DNA from: an uncultured Bacteroidales bacterium
GTDB taxonomy: Bacteria > Bacteroidota > Bacteroidia > Bacteroidales > UBA932
Direction: 5' to 3'
DNA length: 43,161 bases
Assembly: GCA_902491795.1 (NCBI GenBank)
Contig: CABUIX010000012.1
Span: 1-43,161 of the forward strand
Positions 36,536-43,161 of this stretch are shown piece after piece (position 1 is the first letter of the stretch; the number at the start of each line of letters is the position of its first letter). A model generated the notes under the pieces. The model saw only the letters and a program-made list of their open reading frames with translations. It searched no databases and was not told the origin of the DNA. The translations under genes were made by a program, and so were the position numbers.

Positions 36536-37054
36536 TCAGTCCGTTGAGCCTTCGGATGCACTTTTCGCGAACTCCATCAGCGAGTCGGAAATGTGGCAGT
36601 AGGCTCCGGGGTGCTTTTCGAGATAGTTCTGATGCTCCTCTTCAGCACGGTAGAAGTTCTTGAGAGGCTTTACTTCAACTGCAAGAGGCTGCTTGACATC
36701 GCCCCTGACCATGTCGTAAATTCTCCGGATTGCCGGGAGATCCTGGCTGTCGGTATACCATATTCCGGTGCGGTACCGGGTGCCTGAATCATTGCCCTGC
36801 CTGTTCACGCTGACCGGGTCAATGGCCTTGAAGTAGATCTGGAGAATGCGCTCAAGCCCTATGATGTCGGAATTGTACTTGACATGGACCGTCTCGGCGT
36901 AGCCTGTGGCGTCGGTGCTCACCTCGCGATAGGTAGGGTGAAAGATGTTGCCGTTGGCATAGCCTACTTCGGTGGAGACCACGCCGCGTATCTGCCTGAA
37001 ATACTTTTCGGCTCCCCAGAAGCAGCCAGCTGCCAGGTAAATGTCCTTGATCAT
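36536..37054 (-). CDS. msrA: Peptide-methionine (S)-S-oxide reductase
   Basis: Repairs oxidised methionine (the S epimer) in proteins using thioredoxin. The catalytic motif GCFWGAEKYF carries the nucleophile Cys11. Other family marks are GYANGN, HPTYREV, YAETVHV, FFKAIDP-like YFKAIDPVSVNRQGND, GTRYRTGIW and a late EEEHQNYLEKHP. The 172-residue length is that of a stand-alone MsrA without an MsrB domain. No signal peptide is seen, so it is cytoplasmic. The gene lies 12 bases after the thioesterase gene and one base before the PriA-like gene, in what looks like a single minus-strand operon led by tRNA-Ala. Confidence 0.96.
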   Translation of the reverse strand: MIKDIYLAAGCFWGAEKYFRQIRGVVSTEVGYANGNIFHPTYREVSTDATGYAETVHVKYNSDIIGLERILQIYFKAIDPVSVNRQGNDSGTRYRTGIWYTDSQDLPAIRRIYDMVRGDVKQPLAVEVKPLKNFYRAEEEHQNYLEKHPGAYCHISDSLMEFAKSASEGSTD

Positions 37055-37066
37055 TGTGATGCGATA

Positions 37067-37447
37067 TTATTTTGAGTCGGCTTTGGCCTGAAACTTGGCG
37101 TTGTCGATGATGAATCTTTCGTGCATGCCTTCTCCGATGAGGCCGCGCTCGTCATAGGCAGCAACCTTGAACACGAGTCTCCTGCGGTCAATTTCCACAA
37201 GTTCCGTTTCAGCATGAACCTTCATGCCGAGCGGTGTGGCCGAACAGTGGGTGACATTGACGAGCGTACCGACTGTGCCCTGACCTGGTTCGAGATATGG
37301 TTCAACTGAAAGGACGGCGGCTTTTTCGATGAGAGCAATCATCATCGCGGTAGCATAGACTTTCACGAGACCGCTTCCCACGTTGGAAGCAAGCATATTC
37401 TCGCTGACGACCGTTTCCTGATGTCCTTTTATGCCGATCTGAATCAT
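37067..37447 (-). CDS. FlK-like hotdog-fold acyl-CoA thioesterase
   Basis: Small hotdog thioesterase of the fluoroacetyl-CoA-thioesterase-like family, 126 residues from the ATG at 37447 (MIQIGIKGHQETV). The open frame continues upstream, but only by running through the tRNA-Ala gene. The catalytic trio of FlK (Thr42, Glu50, His76 in that enzyme) is matched with identical spacing by Thr33 (VYATAMM), Glu41 (LIEKAA) and His67 (VTHCSATP). GTLVNVTH and GEGMHERFII are family marks. The natural substrate in Bacteroidota is unknown; removal of a toxic or stalled acyl-CoA is an inference. The start codon is only 4 bases past the tRNA's 3' end, with no room for a separate leader. Confidence 0.9.
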   Translation of the reverse strand: MIQIGIKGHQETVVSENMLASNVGSGLVKVYATAMMIALIEKAAVLSVEPYLEPGQGTVGTLVNVTHCSATPLGMKVHAETELVEIDRRRLVFKVAAYDERGLIGEGMHERFIIDNAKFQAKADSK

Positions 37448-37451
37448 TTTG

Positions 37452-37524
37452 TGGAGCATAGCGGAATCGAACCGCTGACCTTTTGAATGCCATTCAAACG
37501 CTCTACCAACTGAGCTAATACCCC
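37452..37524 (-). tRNA. tRNA-Ala (anticodon GGC)
   Basis: A 73-nucleotide cloverleaf on the minus strand: acceptor GGGGTAT/ATGCTCC with the alanine identity pair G3-U70, D-arm GCTC-AGTTGGTA-GAGC, anticodon stem TTTGA/TCAAA with loop ATGGCAT (anticodon GGC), variable AGGTC, and T-arm AGCGG-TTCGATT-CCGCT. The discriminator is A and CCA is not encoded. It is followed directly by the thioesterase start codon. Confidence 0.96.
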
Positions 37525-37533
37525 ATTGGGTCT

Positions 37534-37574
37534 GCAAATATAGAAATTATTTTTGAAAGTTGAAGTATATTTGC
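37534..37574. promoter_or_regulatory. Back-to-back promoters for tRNA-Ala and the HAD phosphatase gene
   Basis: An inverted pair GCAAATATA (37534-37542) and TATATTTGC (37566-37574). Read outward, each is a perfect -7 element TATATTTG: one points minus towards tRNA-Ala (5' end 10 bases away), the other plus with its G 6 bases before the phosphatase ATG. Neither has a clear TTTG at -33; the -33 zone of each overlaps the other promoter. Confidence 0.7.
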
Positions 37575-37579
37575 ATCGT

Positions 37580-38233
37580 ATGAAATTTGAACTCGCAATT
37601 TTTGATTTGGACGGGACTCTCGTCAACACGATAAATGATCTCGGTGCTGCCGTAAACCATGCCCTGACCCGAAAGGGCCTGCCACGGCATGAGACGGAAG
37701 AGTACCGAATGATGGTGGGAAACGGAATCCGCAATCTGGTTCTCAGGGCAATGCCTGATGAGCTGAAGTCTGACAGTGCGTTGCTGGAGTCGCTTCTCGC
37801 TGATTTCGTGTCATATTATTCCGCACATCTGGATGTGGATTCGCGGCCTTATCCGGGAATTCCGGAGATGCTGTCACGACTGCAGGATGCCGGGTTGAAG
37901 CTTGCGGTGGCTTCCAACAAGTTCCAGGCAGGCACGGACAAGATCATCAGTCGCTTTTTCCCTGAAGTCAGGTTCTGCTGCGTAAGCGGAGGACGCGACG
38001 GTGTTCCTCTGAAGCCTGATCCTGCGGTGATCCGCGACATCATGTCCGTTGCAGCTGTGATTCCGGAGCATGCTGCAATGGTAGGTGATTCCGCTACGGA
38101 CATGCTTACCGCGAAGGCGGCCGGAATATGCGGAATTGCGGTTCCATGGGGATTCCGCCCGGTGGAGGCTGCCGCGGAATGCTCACTCAAAGTTGCTTCT
38201 GCTTCGGAACTTGAGCGATTGCTGCTTGGGTGA
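37580..38233 (+). CDS. HAD-superfamily phosphatase, phosphoglycolate phosphatase-like
   Basis: Haloacid dehalogenase subfamily IA phosphatase of 217 residues, cytoplasmic. Motif I is FDLDGTLVNT (nucleophile about Asp8, acid Asp10), motif II is VASNK, motif III is the Lys in LKPDP and motif IV is VGDSATDM. A helical cap occupies about residues 15-85. The ATG at 37580 is preferred because the conserved beta-strand FELAIFDLDG begins at once; an upstream in-frame ATG at 37553 lies upstream of the -7 element. Gph-like enzymes hydrolyse 2-phosphoglycolate, but the substrate range in this family is broad, so the name is a family guess. The -7 element ends 6 bases before the start, pointing to a leaderless mRNA. 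Confidence 0.9.
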   Translation: MKFELAIFDLDGTLVNTINDLGAAVNHALTRKGLPRHETEEYRMMVGNGIRNLVLRAMPDELKSDSALLESLLADFVSYYSAHLDVDSRPYPGIPEMLSRLQDAGLKLAVASNKFQAGTDKIISRFFPEVRFCCVSGGRDGVPLKPDPAVIRDIMSVAAVIPEHAAMVGDSATDMLTAKAAGICGIAVPWGFRPVEAAAECSLKVASASELERLLLG

Positions 38234-38242
38234 CGGTCAGAT

Positions 38243-38273
38243 TTTGGATTTGATGCGGTAATTATTAAATTTG
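38243..38273 (+). promoter_or_regulatory. Promoter of the two-lipoprotein operon
   Basis: TTTG at 38243-38246, a 19-base spacer, then TAAATTTG at 38266-38273, matching both consensus elements. The start is expected near 38279, giving a leader of about 22 bases to the ATG at 38302. Confidence 0.82.
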
Positions 38274-38301
38274 TTCAAAAATTATTTTAATAATTGCCAC
38301 A

Positions 38302-39060
38302 ATGAACAATTTTTCAGTTATTGCTGCGCTTTCATGCGCAGCCATGTGCGTGTTCGCATGCACAAAACCGGCAGAGGCTCCGGCACCTGAAGTCAGCCTT
38401 GAGATAGGCGGGACAACATCAAGTTCAATAACTTTCTCCGTATCTGCAGAGAATGCTGTCAAATGCGCATATGTCGTTGTCAAGAGCGGTGAAACCCTTC
38501 CTGACGCCGCTGCCGTTCTTTCGGATGGAACGGCGGTGGATCTCTCTGCTTCTTCTGAAATCGTAGCCGGTGACCTTGAGCCGTCAACAGGGTATACGGT
38601 TGCTGCAGCGGTTTCTTCTGAGGACGGCAGAACAGCCATGAGCAGCGCCGATGCAGTGACCGAAGCCGATCCGGCCTTCGTGATGGACAGGGCATCCGCC
38701 AGGCAGTATGGTTCATCCAACAACTTCCAGATCACCCTCAGAGGTACTGTGGATGGAGTGGAGTACGAAATCGCGATGGACATCTATGACAACGACGGAA
38801 AGGATGCCGGTTATGTCACTGCCGGAACCTACAACATTGAGGAGGGCAATGCCGACGGCACTGTCGATCCTGCCTACAGTTATGTCCAGAAGGACAATGA
38901 TCAGCTGAAATTCGTGTCGGGCACTCTTGAGGTGGGCATTGCCGACGGCGCATATGCGATTCGCCTTGATGCTGTCCTTTCCGACGACAGCACCCTCGTG
39001 GCCGTCTACAACGGTACCATTGAAGACATAAACGGTGTGATATGGCCAAAATCAGAGTAA
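38302..39060 (+). CDS. Surface lipoprotein with fibronectin III-like domain, function unknown
   Basis: A lipoprotein signal ends in CVFAC with Cys20. Residues about 30-125 form a fibronectin III-like repeat (SLEIGGTTSSSITFSVSA and LEPSTGYTVAAAVSSEDG are typical strand patterns). Residues 130-252 form a second all-beta domain with acidic loops (DIYDNDGKDAG, GIADGAYAIRLDA) that I cannot assign. The mature protein is rich in Ala, Ser, Thr and Asp and low in Lys, as expected of an exported surface protein. Its 3' end overlaps the next lipoprotein gene by 19 bases, so the two are probably made together. Binding of glycan or protein at the cell surface is plausible but not shown. Confidence 0.8.
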   Translation: MNNFSVIAALSCAAMCVFACTKPAEAPAPEVSLEIGGTTSSSITFSVSAENAVKCAYVVVKSGETLPDAAAVLSDGTAVDLSASSEIVAGDLEPSTGYTVAAAVSSEDGRTAMSSADAVTEADPAFVMDRASARQYGSSNNFQITLRGTVDGVEYEIAMDIYDNDGKDAGYVTAGTYNIEEGNADGTVDPAYSYVQKDNDQLKFVSGTLEVGIADGAYAIRLDAVLSDDSTLVAVYNGTIEDINGVIWPKSE

Positions 39061-40160
39061 TCGGAGCTGTCGTGCTCATTGCACTTGCCGCAGCATGCAG
39101 CAAGAACGGGGGAGGCGAGCCTCTCCCTTCACCGCAGGGCACTGATCTGAGTGACGGTGGATATGCCAACTGCTTTATCGTGGACAAGGCAGGAGACTAT
39201 TATTTTGAGACACGTCTGGTTGACGGCACTCCGGTTGATGGAATCGTTTCAGCCGACTGGGTTTGGTCGACCAATGACGTGAATCCTGATGGTCTCGTCA
39301 AGAACGTCAAATACGAAGACGGTTATATCAGTTTCACCGCTGCTGAAGGAAAGGGAAATGCTCTGATAGCCGCGTTTGACTCCAAGGGAAGAGTTTTGTG
39401 GAGTTGGCATATCTGGCTTACCGAAGAGCCTTCGCTCCAGACTCTTGACAGCGGTGCCGTGTTCATGGACAGGAATCTGGGCGCGATGAGCGCCAGTCCG
39501 GAAGAGGCTCCGCTCACTTATGGTCTGAAGTACCAGTGGGGCAGGAAGGACCCGTTCTATGGCGGTGCGGAAAATGAGGATGCCGGAAGTGTTTTCTCCC
39601 GTGCGGAGGAGGCTACGGTGTTCAACCCTGCACTTGACATGAAGTGGACGGCGGTAGAGCGTAACGCATCCAACGGCACCGTGGAGTTCGGCATAGCAAA
39701 TCCCGTCACCTTCATCTATACTGAAAAGAGTGAAAACGGATGCGACTGGCTTGTCACTCCCGACGACTGGCTGTGGTGCGACGAGCAGACCGGAGCCAAG
39801 ACGAACTACGATCCGTGCCCGGCCGGCTATACCGTGGCCCCTGACGGAGCCTGGGAAGGTTGCGGCTACTGGAACGTTGACGATGATCCGGTGAATGGAG
39901 GGCGCACTCATGTCACTGAGTCAGGTGAAAAATTCTGGTGGCCCCTGTCCGGACACAGGTGGGGTGATTCCGATGCCGGAATGCTTGGATATGTAGGCGT
40001 CAACGGAGCCGGCACAATCTGGATGCGCACCACGATCAACTGCGGCTACAACGCCAGTTGTTTCTATTATCACCAGGGTACTTACGTGGCTTCCAGCTAT
40101 GCAATGTACCGGTCATACGGAGAGGCCGTGCGATGCGTGAAACTTGATTCCGTACAATAG
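39042..40160 (+). CDS. Surface lipoprotein with FISUMP-like (MDRNLGA) domain
   Basis: A lipoprotein signal ends in LIALAAAC with Cys19. After a first beta domain (about 40-125, ending in LWSWHIWLTEE), residues about 135-370 carry the pattern VFMDRNLGA, LKYQWGRKDPF, NPVTFIY, DPCPAGYTV and a closing YGEAVRCVKLD. This is a domain repeated in many Bacteroidota and Fibrobacter surface proteins (the Fibrobacter major paralogous domain type), with an FGE/lectin-like look. The pair of cysteines near the end (CGYNASC) may form a disulfide. The role is unknown; a cell-surface structural or binding protein is likely. The start lies 19 bases inside the preceding gene, and a strong terminator follows. Confidence 0.82.
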   Translation: MAKIRVIGAVVLIALAAACSKNGGGEPLPSPQGTDLSDGGYANCFIVDKAGDYYFETRLVDGTPVDGIVSADWVWSTNDVNPDGLVKNVKYEDGYISFTAAEGKGNALIAAFDSKGRVLWSWHIWLTEEPSLQTLDSGAVFMDRNLGAMSASPEEAPLTYGLKYQWGRKDPFYGGAENEDAGSVFSRAEEATVFNPALDMKWTAVERNASNGTVEFGIANPVTFIYTEKSENGCDWLVTPDDWLWCDEQTGAKTNYDPCPAGYTVAPDGAWEGCGYWNVDDDPVNGGRTHVTESGEKFWWPLSGHRWGDSDAGMLGYVGVNGAGTIWMRTTINCGYNASCFYYHQGTYVASSYAMYRSYGEAVRCVKLDSVQ

Positions 40161-40182
40161 GATTCAGGTTATATGATGCTGT

Positions 40183-40214
40183 GGCGGAGGCATTGCGGTG
40201 CCTCCGCCTTTTTT
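40183..40214 (+). terminator. Rho-independent terminator after the two-lipoprotein operon
   Basis: Perfect 10-bp GC-rich stem GGCGGAGGCA/TGCCTCCGCC (40183-40192 with 40199-40208), a 6-base loop and T6. Confidence 0.95.
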
Positions 40215-40290
40215 GTGTCATTATTGTTCAAATTTTTGTGCTATCGTAAAATCCCGGGCAGTTTGCCCGCGCGGATGTGCAGGTATTTTT

Positions 40291-40298
40291 TATATTTG
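40291..40298 (+). promoter_or_regulatory. -7 element upstream of the second CE1/GH3 operon
   Basis: TATATTTG 30 bases before the ATG at 40329. No TTTG at 19-21 bases; the nearest TTTG (40262-40265) is 25 bases away, inside a small CGGGCA-GTT-TGCCCG hairpin at 40255-40269. This could be an activator-dependent promoter. Confidence 0.55.
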
Positions 40299-40328
40299 TT
40301 AGAACTGAAACTAATAACCATTTTTCTG

Positions 40329-41468
40329 ATGAAAAAGATTCTTCTTGTTATTGCCGGAATCGCTGTACTTGCGATGTCGGCGGGTGCGCAGGAATTGAGA
40401 AACTTCAGTTTCGGAGGCGCCAAGATCGTTTCGCCGGAGATTTCCGGAGATTCAACTACCTTCAGGCTGGCGGCTGATTATGCCACAGTGGTGACATTGT
40501 ACGGCAACTGGCTTCCCGGCTATGGGGACAGGATCCCGATGGTGAAGGGCAAGGATGGAGTGTGGTCCGTGAAAATCAAGACTCCCGATCCTGAAATCTA
40601 CACTTACAATTTCTATGTTGACGGTGTATCGGTAAATGATCCCCAGAACTATATGGTCCAGAGAGACGGGACCCGTTATCTCAATATGCTGCTTGTTCCT
40701 GGTGAGCGTTCAGAGAACTATTCCGAATCATCACAGAGGGGTACAGTGAGCTACAAGTGGTATGACAGCGAGCTGCTCGGCATGAACCGACGTCTCACGG
40801 TATACACTCCTTACGGATATGAGAAGAATACAAAGCAGAAGTATCCTGTACTTTACCTGCTTCACGGAGGCGGTGGAGACGAGGAGGCATGGACCTCAAT
40901 GGGTCGTGCTGCCCAGATTCTCGACAACCTCATAGAGAAGGGTCTTGCTGAACCGATGATCGTGGTCATGCCCAACGGCAACGCCAACCAGCAGGCTGCA
41001 TGCACCATGGGGCTTCCCGTCAAGGAACTTGACATGAGGGCTCCTGAAAACGCCAACCTCTACGTGAAGAGTCTTGTGAACGAGATAATTCCTTTCGTCG
41101 AGAAGGAGTACAGAGTCATCGCGAAGCCTTCGGCAAGGGCAGTCGCCGGTCTTTCAATGGGTGGCGGGCACACCATCGCCGCCACGACTCTTTTCCCCGG
41201 CACATTCGACTATATCTGCCCCATGAGCTGCGGAGTTCAGGAGAGTGACCATCTCGATGCAGACCTTCAGGGCATCAAGAAAGCCGGATACAAGCTTTAC
41301 TGGGTAGGCTGCGGAACGGCTGACTTTGCAATGCCCGGGACTGAAGTCCTCATCGCTGCACTTGAGCGCAACGGTATGGAGTATGTCTTCTTCACCAGTG
41401 ACGGAGGTCATGAGTGGAAGAACTGGAGACTTTACCTCAACACTTTTGCACAGCTCCTTTTCAAATAG
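40329..41468 (+). CDS. CE1-type carbohydrate esterase with N-terminal CBM48-like domain
   Basis: The ATG at 40329 is chosen because it opens a signal peptide (MKKILLVIAGIAVLA, cleavage after AGAQ); the frame extends 52 codons upstream but through the promoter. At 379 residues it has the beta-sandwich (25-125), then the esterase domain with likely Ser276 in AGLSMGGG, Asp332 in CGTADF and His361 in DGGHEWKNW, ending TFAQLLFK. It is a close paralogue of the esterase at 33733, nearly identical over residues 138-220. The acid loop differs (ADFAMPG in place of SDFLYQG), hinting at altered substrate preference. It heads a new operon with another CE1 gene 6 bases downstream and a GH3 gene after that. 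Confidence 0.92.
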   Translation: MKKILLVIAGIAVLAMSAGAQELRNFSFGGAKIVSPEISGDSTTFRLAADYATVVTLYGNWLPGYGDRIPMVKGKDGVWSVKIKTPDPEIYTYNFYVDGVSVNDPQNYMVQRDGTRYLNMLLVPGERSENYSESSQRGTVSYKWYDSELLGMNRRLTVYTPYGYEKNTKQKYPVLYLLHGGGGDEEAWTSMGRAAQILDNLIEKGLAEPMIVVMPNGNANQQAACTMGLPVKELDMRAPENANLYVKSLVNEIIPFVEKEYRVIAKPSARAVAGLSMGGGHTIAATTLFPGTFDYICPMSCGVQESDHLDADLQGIKKAGYKLYWVGCGTADFAMPGTEVLIAALERNGMEYVFFTSDGGHEWKNWRLYLNTFAQLLFK

Positions 41469-41474
41469 CAGGTC

Positions 41475-42665
41475 ATGAGAAAAAGTTGTTTTGCTGCAGT
41501 CGGTCTGCTGATTTGTTCGGCAGCATTTGCCCAGCAGGCTCTCGGGCCCGGCACCGGTCTCGTTTCTCCTGAAATAAACCCTGACCACAGCGTGACTTTC
41601 AGGCTGTACAGTCCAAAGGCGATAACGGTCTCCGTTACTGGAGACTGCCTGCCGCCACGCACCATTGAGTTTGAACGTGACGGAAAAAAGACATCGATGC
41701 AGGTAGATGGCGTTGCAGAAATGACACAGGACAAGAACGGTGTATGGACTTATACCACCAGGCCGCTTGAGGGAGAACTCTATTCCTATTCTTTCCTGGT
41801 AAATGGCGAAAAGGCAATGGATCCGTCAAACATCTATTTCAAGAGGGATGTCGCGACATGGGTCAATTACTTTACCTTGAGTGCCGAAGACCATGACAAG
41901 GGTTATTGGTATGAGACTCACGATACTCCGCACGGTACTTTGAGCAAGCAATGGTACTATAGCCCGACTCTCGGAGCGAACCGCAGGATGACCGTATACA
42001 CTCCCGCCGGCTACGAGGAAGGCAAGGGCAAGTACCCTGTGCTTTATCTCCTCCACGGATCAGGCGGTGATGAGGATGCCTGGTCAGACCTTGGCCGTGT
42101 GGCCCAAATAATGGACAACCTGATTGCAGAAGGAAAGGCTGAGCCCATGATTGTTGTCATGCCGAACGGAGTGTTCTTCAACAATGCGGCCCCTGGCTAT
42201 GACGTCAACATGTTCCAGCCTACGATGGCCAATTCAAGGTCTGATTCTACAAAGGAAATTGAGGAAAGTTTCCCTGATGTCATAAAGTTTGTCGAGTCAC
42301 ACTACCGTGTCGCAAAGGGCCGTGAGAACAGGGCCGTGGCCGGACTTTCAATGGGAGGCCGCCAGTCATGCGCACTGTCCATGGCTTATCCTGACACATT
42401 CGGCTATGTCGGAATGTTCTCCGGAGTCGTACCTCCCACAGAGGAAGCGAACGGGGCAGCTCTCAAGGAAGTTTTTGAGGTGGGTCCCGAACTCTACTGG
42501 ATCGGTGTCGGCTCAGCTGACGGTGTCAAGGCCAACTGCGACATACTGCGCGCTTATTGCGATGCCCACGGCTATCCGTATGAATATTATGAGTCTGACG
42601 GCGGGCACACATGGCGCAACTGGAGGGTTTACCTCACGATTTTTGCACAGAAGATTTTCAAATGA
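41475..42665 (+). CDS. CE1-type carbohydrate esterase with N-terminal CBM48-like domain
   Basis: Second gene of this operon. The signal peptide (1-20, ending AFAQ) is followed by a beta-sandwich of about 30-130 (VTFRLYSPKAITV, YSYSFLVNG), then the esterase domain. Likely triad: Ser292 in AGLSMGGR, Asp349 in GVGSADG and His378 in DGGHTWRNW, ending IFAQKIFK. The 396-residue length and the insert between the sandwich strands (DGKKTSMQVDGVAEM) make it closer to the esterase at 23864 than to the one next door, so the window carries two sub-types of this family side by side. It is probably secreted to the periplasm or surface. The ester substrate is unresolved. Confidence 0.92.
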   Translation: MRKSCFAAVGLLICSAAFAQQALGPGTGLVSPEINPDHSVTFRLYSPKAITVSVTGDCLPPRTIEFERDGKKTSMQVDGVAEMTQDKNGVWTYTTRPLEGELYSYSFLVNGEKAMDPSNIYFKRDVATWVNYFTLSAEDHDKGYWYETHDTPHGTLSKQWYYSPTLGANRRMTVYTPAGYEEGKGKYPVLYLLHGSGGDEDAWSDLGRVAQIMDNLIAEGKAEPMIVVMPNGVFFNNAAPGYDVNMFQPTMANSRSDSTKEIEESFPDVIKFVESHYRVAKGRENRAVAGLSMGGRQSCALSMAYPDTFGYVGMFSGVVPPTEEANGAALKEVFEVGPELYWIGVGSADGVKANCDILRAYCDAHGYPYEYYESDGGHTWRNWRVYLTIFAQKIFK

Positions 42666-42689
42666 TTATAAACTAATAGCTGATTATTC

Positions 42690-43161
42690 ATGAAGAAAAC
42701 ACTTATGATGGCAGTTGCACTCGGATGTGCCCTGCCTATGTGGGCGCAGCCGAAGCTGAGTCCTGACAACATCGATGAGGTACTCAAGGCGATGACGCTC
42801 GATGAGAAGGCGGAGTTGTGCGTCGGCCTGGGATGGGGCCAGCAGGTGGCAGGGATCACGGGAAGCAGCACGGTGCTGGTTCCCGGAGCAGCCGGAACAA
42901 CACGTGCGATACCTCGTCTGGGAATTCCGGCAACCGCGTTGCCTGACGGACCTGCAGGCATAAGGATCAGCCCCACGAGGGAGGGGAGCGACCGCACATA
43001 CTACGGAACCGGTTTCCCTGTAGGTACGGCGATCGCTTCGTCGTGGGACGAGAAGATGGTCGAGGAGATGACAAGCGCAATGGGGAACGAGGTGCTGGAG
43101 TACGGAGCCGACGTGATCCTGTCTCCCGCGATGAACCTGCACCGCAACCCGTTGTGCGGAC
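42690..43161 (+). CDS. GH3 beta-glycosidase, N-terminal part (runs off the window)
   Basis: Third gene of the operon, 24 bases after the esterase, open to the end of the window (157 codons seen). The signal peptide ends PMWAQ (20). The GH3 N-terminal pattern follows: IDEVLKAMTLDEKAELCVG, LPDGPAGIRI, TGFPVGTAIASSWD and VILSPAMNLHRNPLCG, the last being a highly conserved active-site strand. It lacks the lipobox of the GH3 at 21584, so it is probably soluble in the periplasm or secreted. The nucleophile lies beyond the end. Its specificity, glucosidase or otherwise, cannot be judged from this part. Confidence 0.93.
   Translation, partial: MKKTLMMAVALGCALPMWAQPKLSPDNIDEVLKAMTLDEKAELCVGLGWGQQVAGITGSSTVLVPGAAGTTRAIPRLGIPATALPDGPAGIRISPTREGSDRTYYGTGFPVGTAIASSWDEKMVEEMTSAMGNEVLEYGADVILSPAMNLHRNPLCG

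Noticed and set aside
37448..37537. Longer N-terminus of the thioesterase
   Set aside because: These 30 codons are the tRNA-Ala gene; family alignment supports the start at 37447.
40224..40231. Single TTGTTCAA as an HTCS operator upstream of the esterase at 40329
   Set aside because: It has no partner 20 bases away, and the spacing to the -7 element does not match the two good sites. A similar single copy at 38271 is also unpaired.
1..43161. CRISPR arrays, insertion sequences, integrases
   Set aside because: No regularly spaced repeats, transposase or recombinase motifs were seen on either strand.

Overview
The window looks like chromosomal DNA of a gut-type Bacteroidota, order Bacteroidales. 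The evidence is two SusC/SusD pairs, a hybrid two-component regulator, many secreted carbohydrate-active enzymes, lipoproteins with Bacteroidota-style lipoboxes, and promoters of the TTTG-N19-TAnnTTTG type. The genus cannot be read from the sequence. The GC content is moderate, with visible differences between loci.

Layout. (1) 1-5015, minus strand: a three-gene cluster (small membrane-anchored protein, S9 dipeptidyl-peptidase IV-like enzyme, secreted protein of unknown function), an AlkD-type DNA alkylation repair protein, and ribosomal protein L31 type B. Nothing coding is supported in 1-423. (2) 5078-7688, plus strand: a phosphoglucosamine mutase-type enzyme overlapping a short, divergent DUF1343/NamZ-family gene, then tRNA-Glu(CTC) with its own promoter and terminator. 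(3) 7754-15339, plus: SusC, SusD and a lipoprotein six-hairpin glycosidase. This SusC has a frameshift at a G8 tract in the signal peptide and an in-frame TAA 100 bases further on. (4) 15345-29086, minus: a complete polysaccharide utilisation locus. It is a hybrid two-component system followed by CE1-type esterase, GH3, SusC, SusD and a DUF3823 lipoprotein. (5) 29142-34923, plus, divergent from the regulator: CE1 esterase, an esterase-GH3 fusion and another CE1 esterase. (6) 34942-37524, minus: tRNA-Ala(GGC), FlK-like thioesterase, MsrA and a degenerate PriA-like protein. (7) 37580-40214, plus: HAD phosphatase and two surface lipoproteins. (8) 40291-43161, plus: two more CE1 esterases and the start of another GH3 enzyme that runs off the end.

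How the parts fit. Five CE1-type esterases carrying an N-terminal CBM48-like beta-sandwich, one esterase-GH3 fusion and two further GH3 genes point to degradation of an ester-decorated plant polysaccharide. A feruloylated or acetylated xylan is the natural guess from the family, but no endo-acting glycanase lies in the window. The strongest regulatory observation is a pair of TGAACA direct repeats, 20 bases apart. They sit 36-37 bases upstream of a GAAnTTTG -7-like element at both operons that flank the hybrid two-component gene. This is a candidate operator that would place both operons under that regulator. Other points to check are the broken SusC, a PriA-like protein without helicase motifs, two predicted leaderless mRNAs, and a start codon 4 bases after a tRNA.
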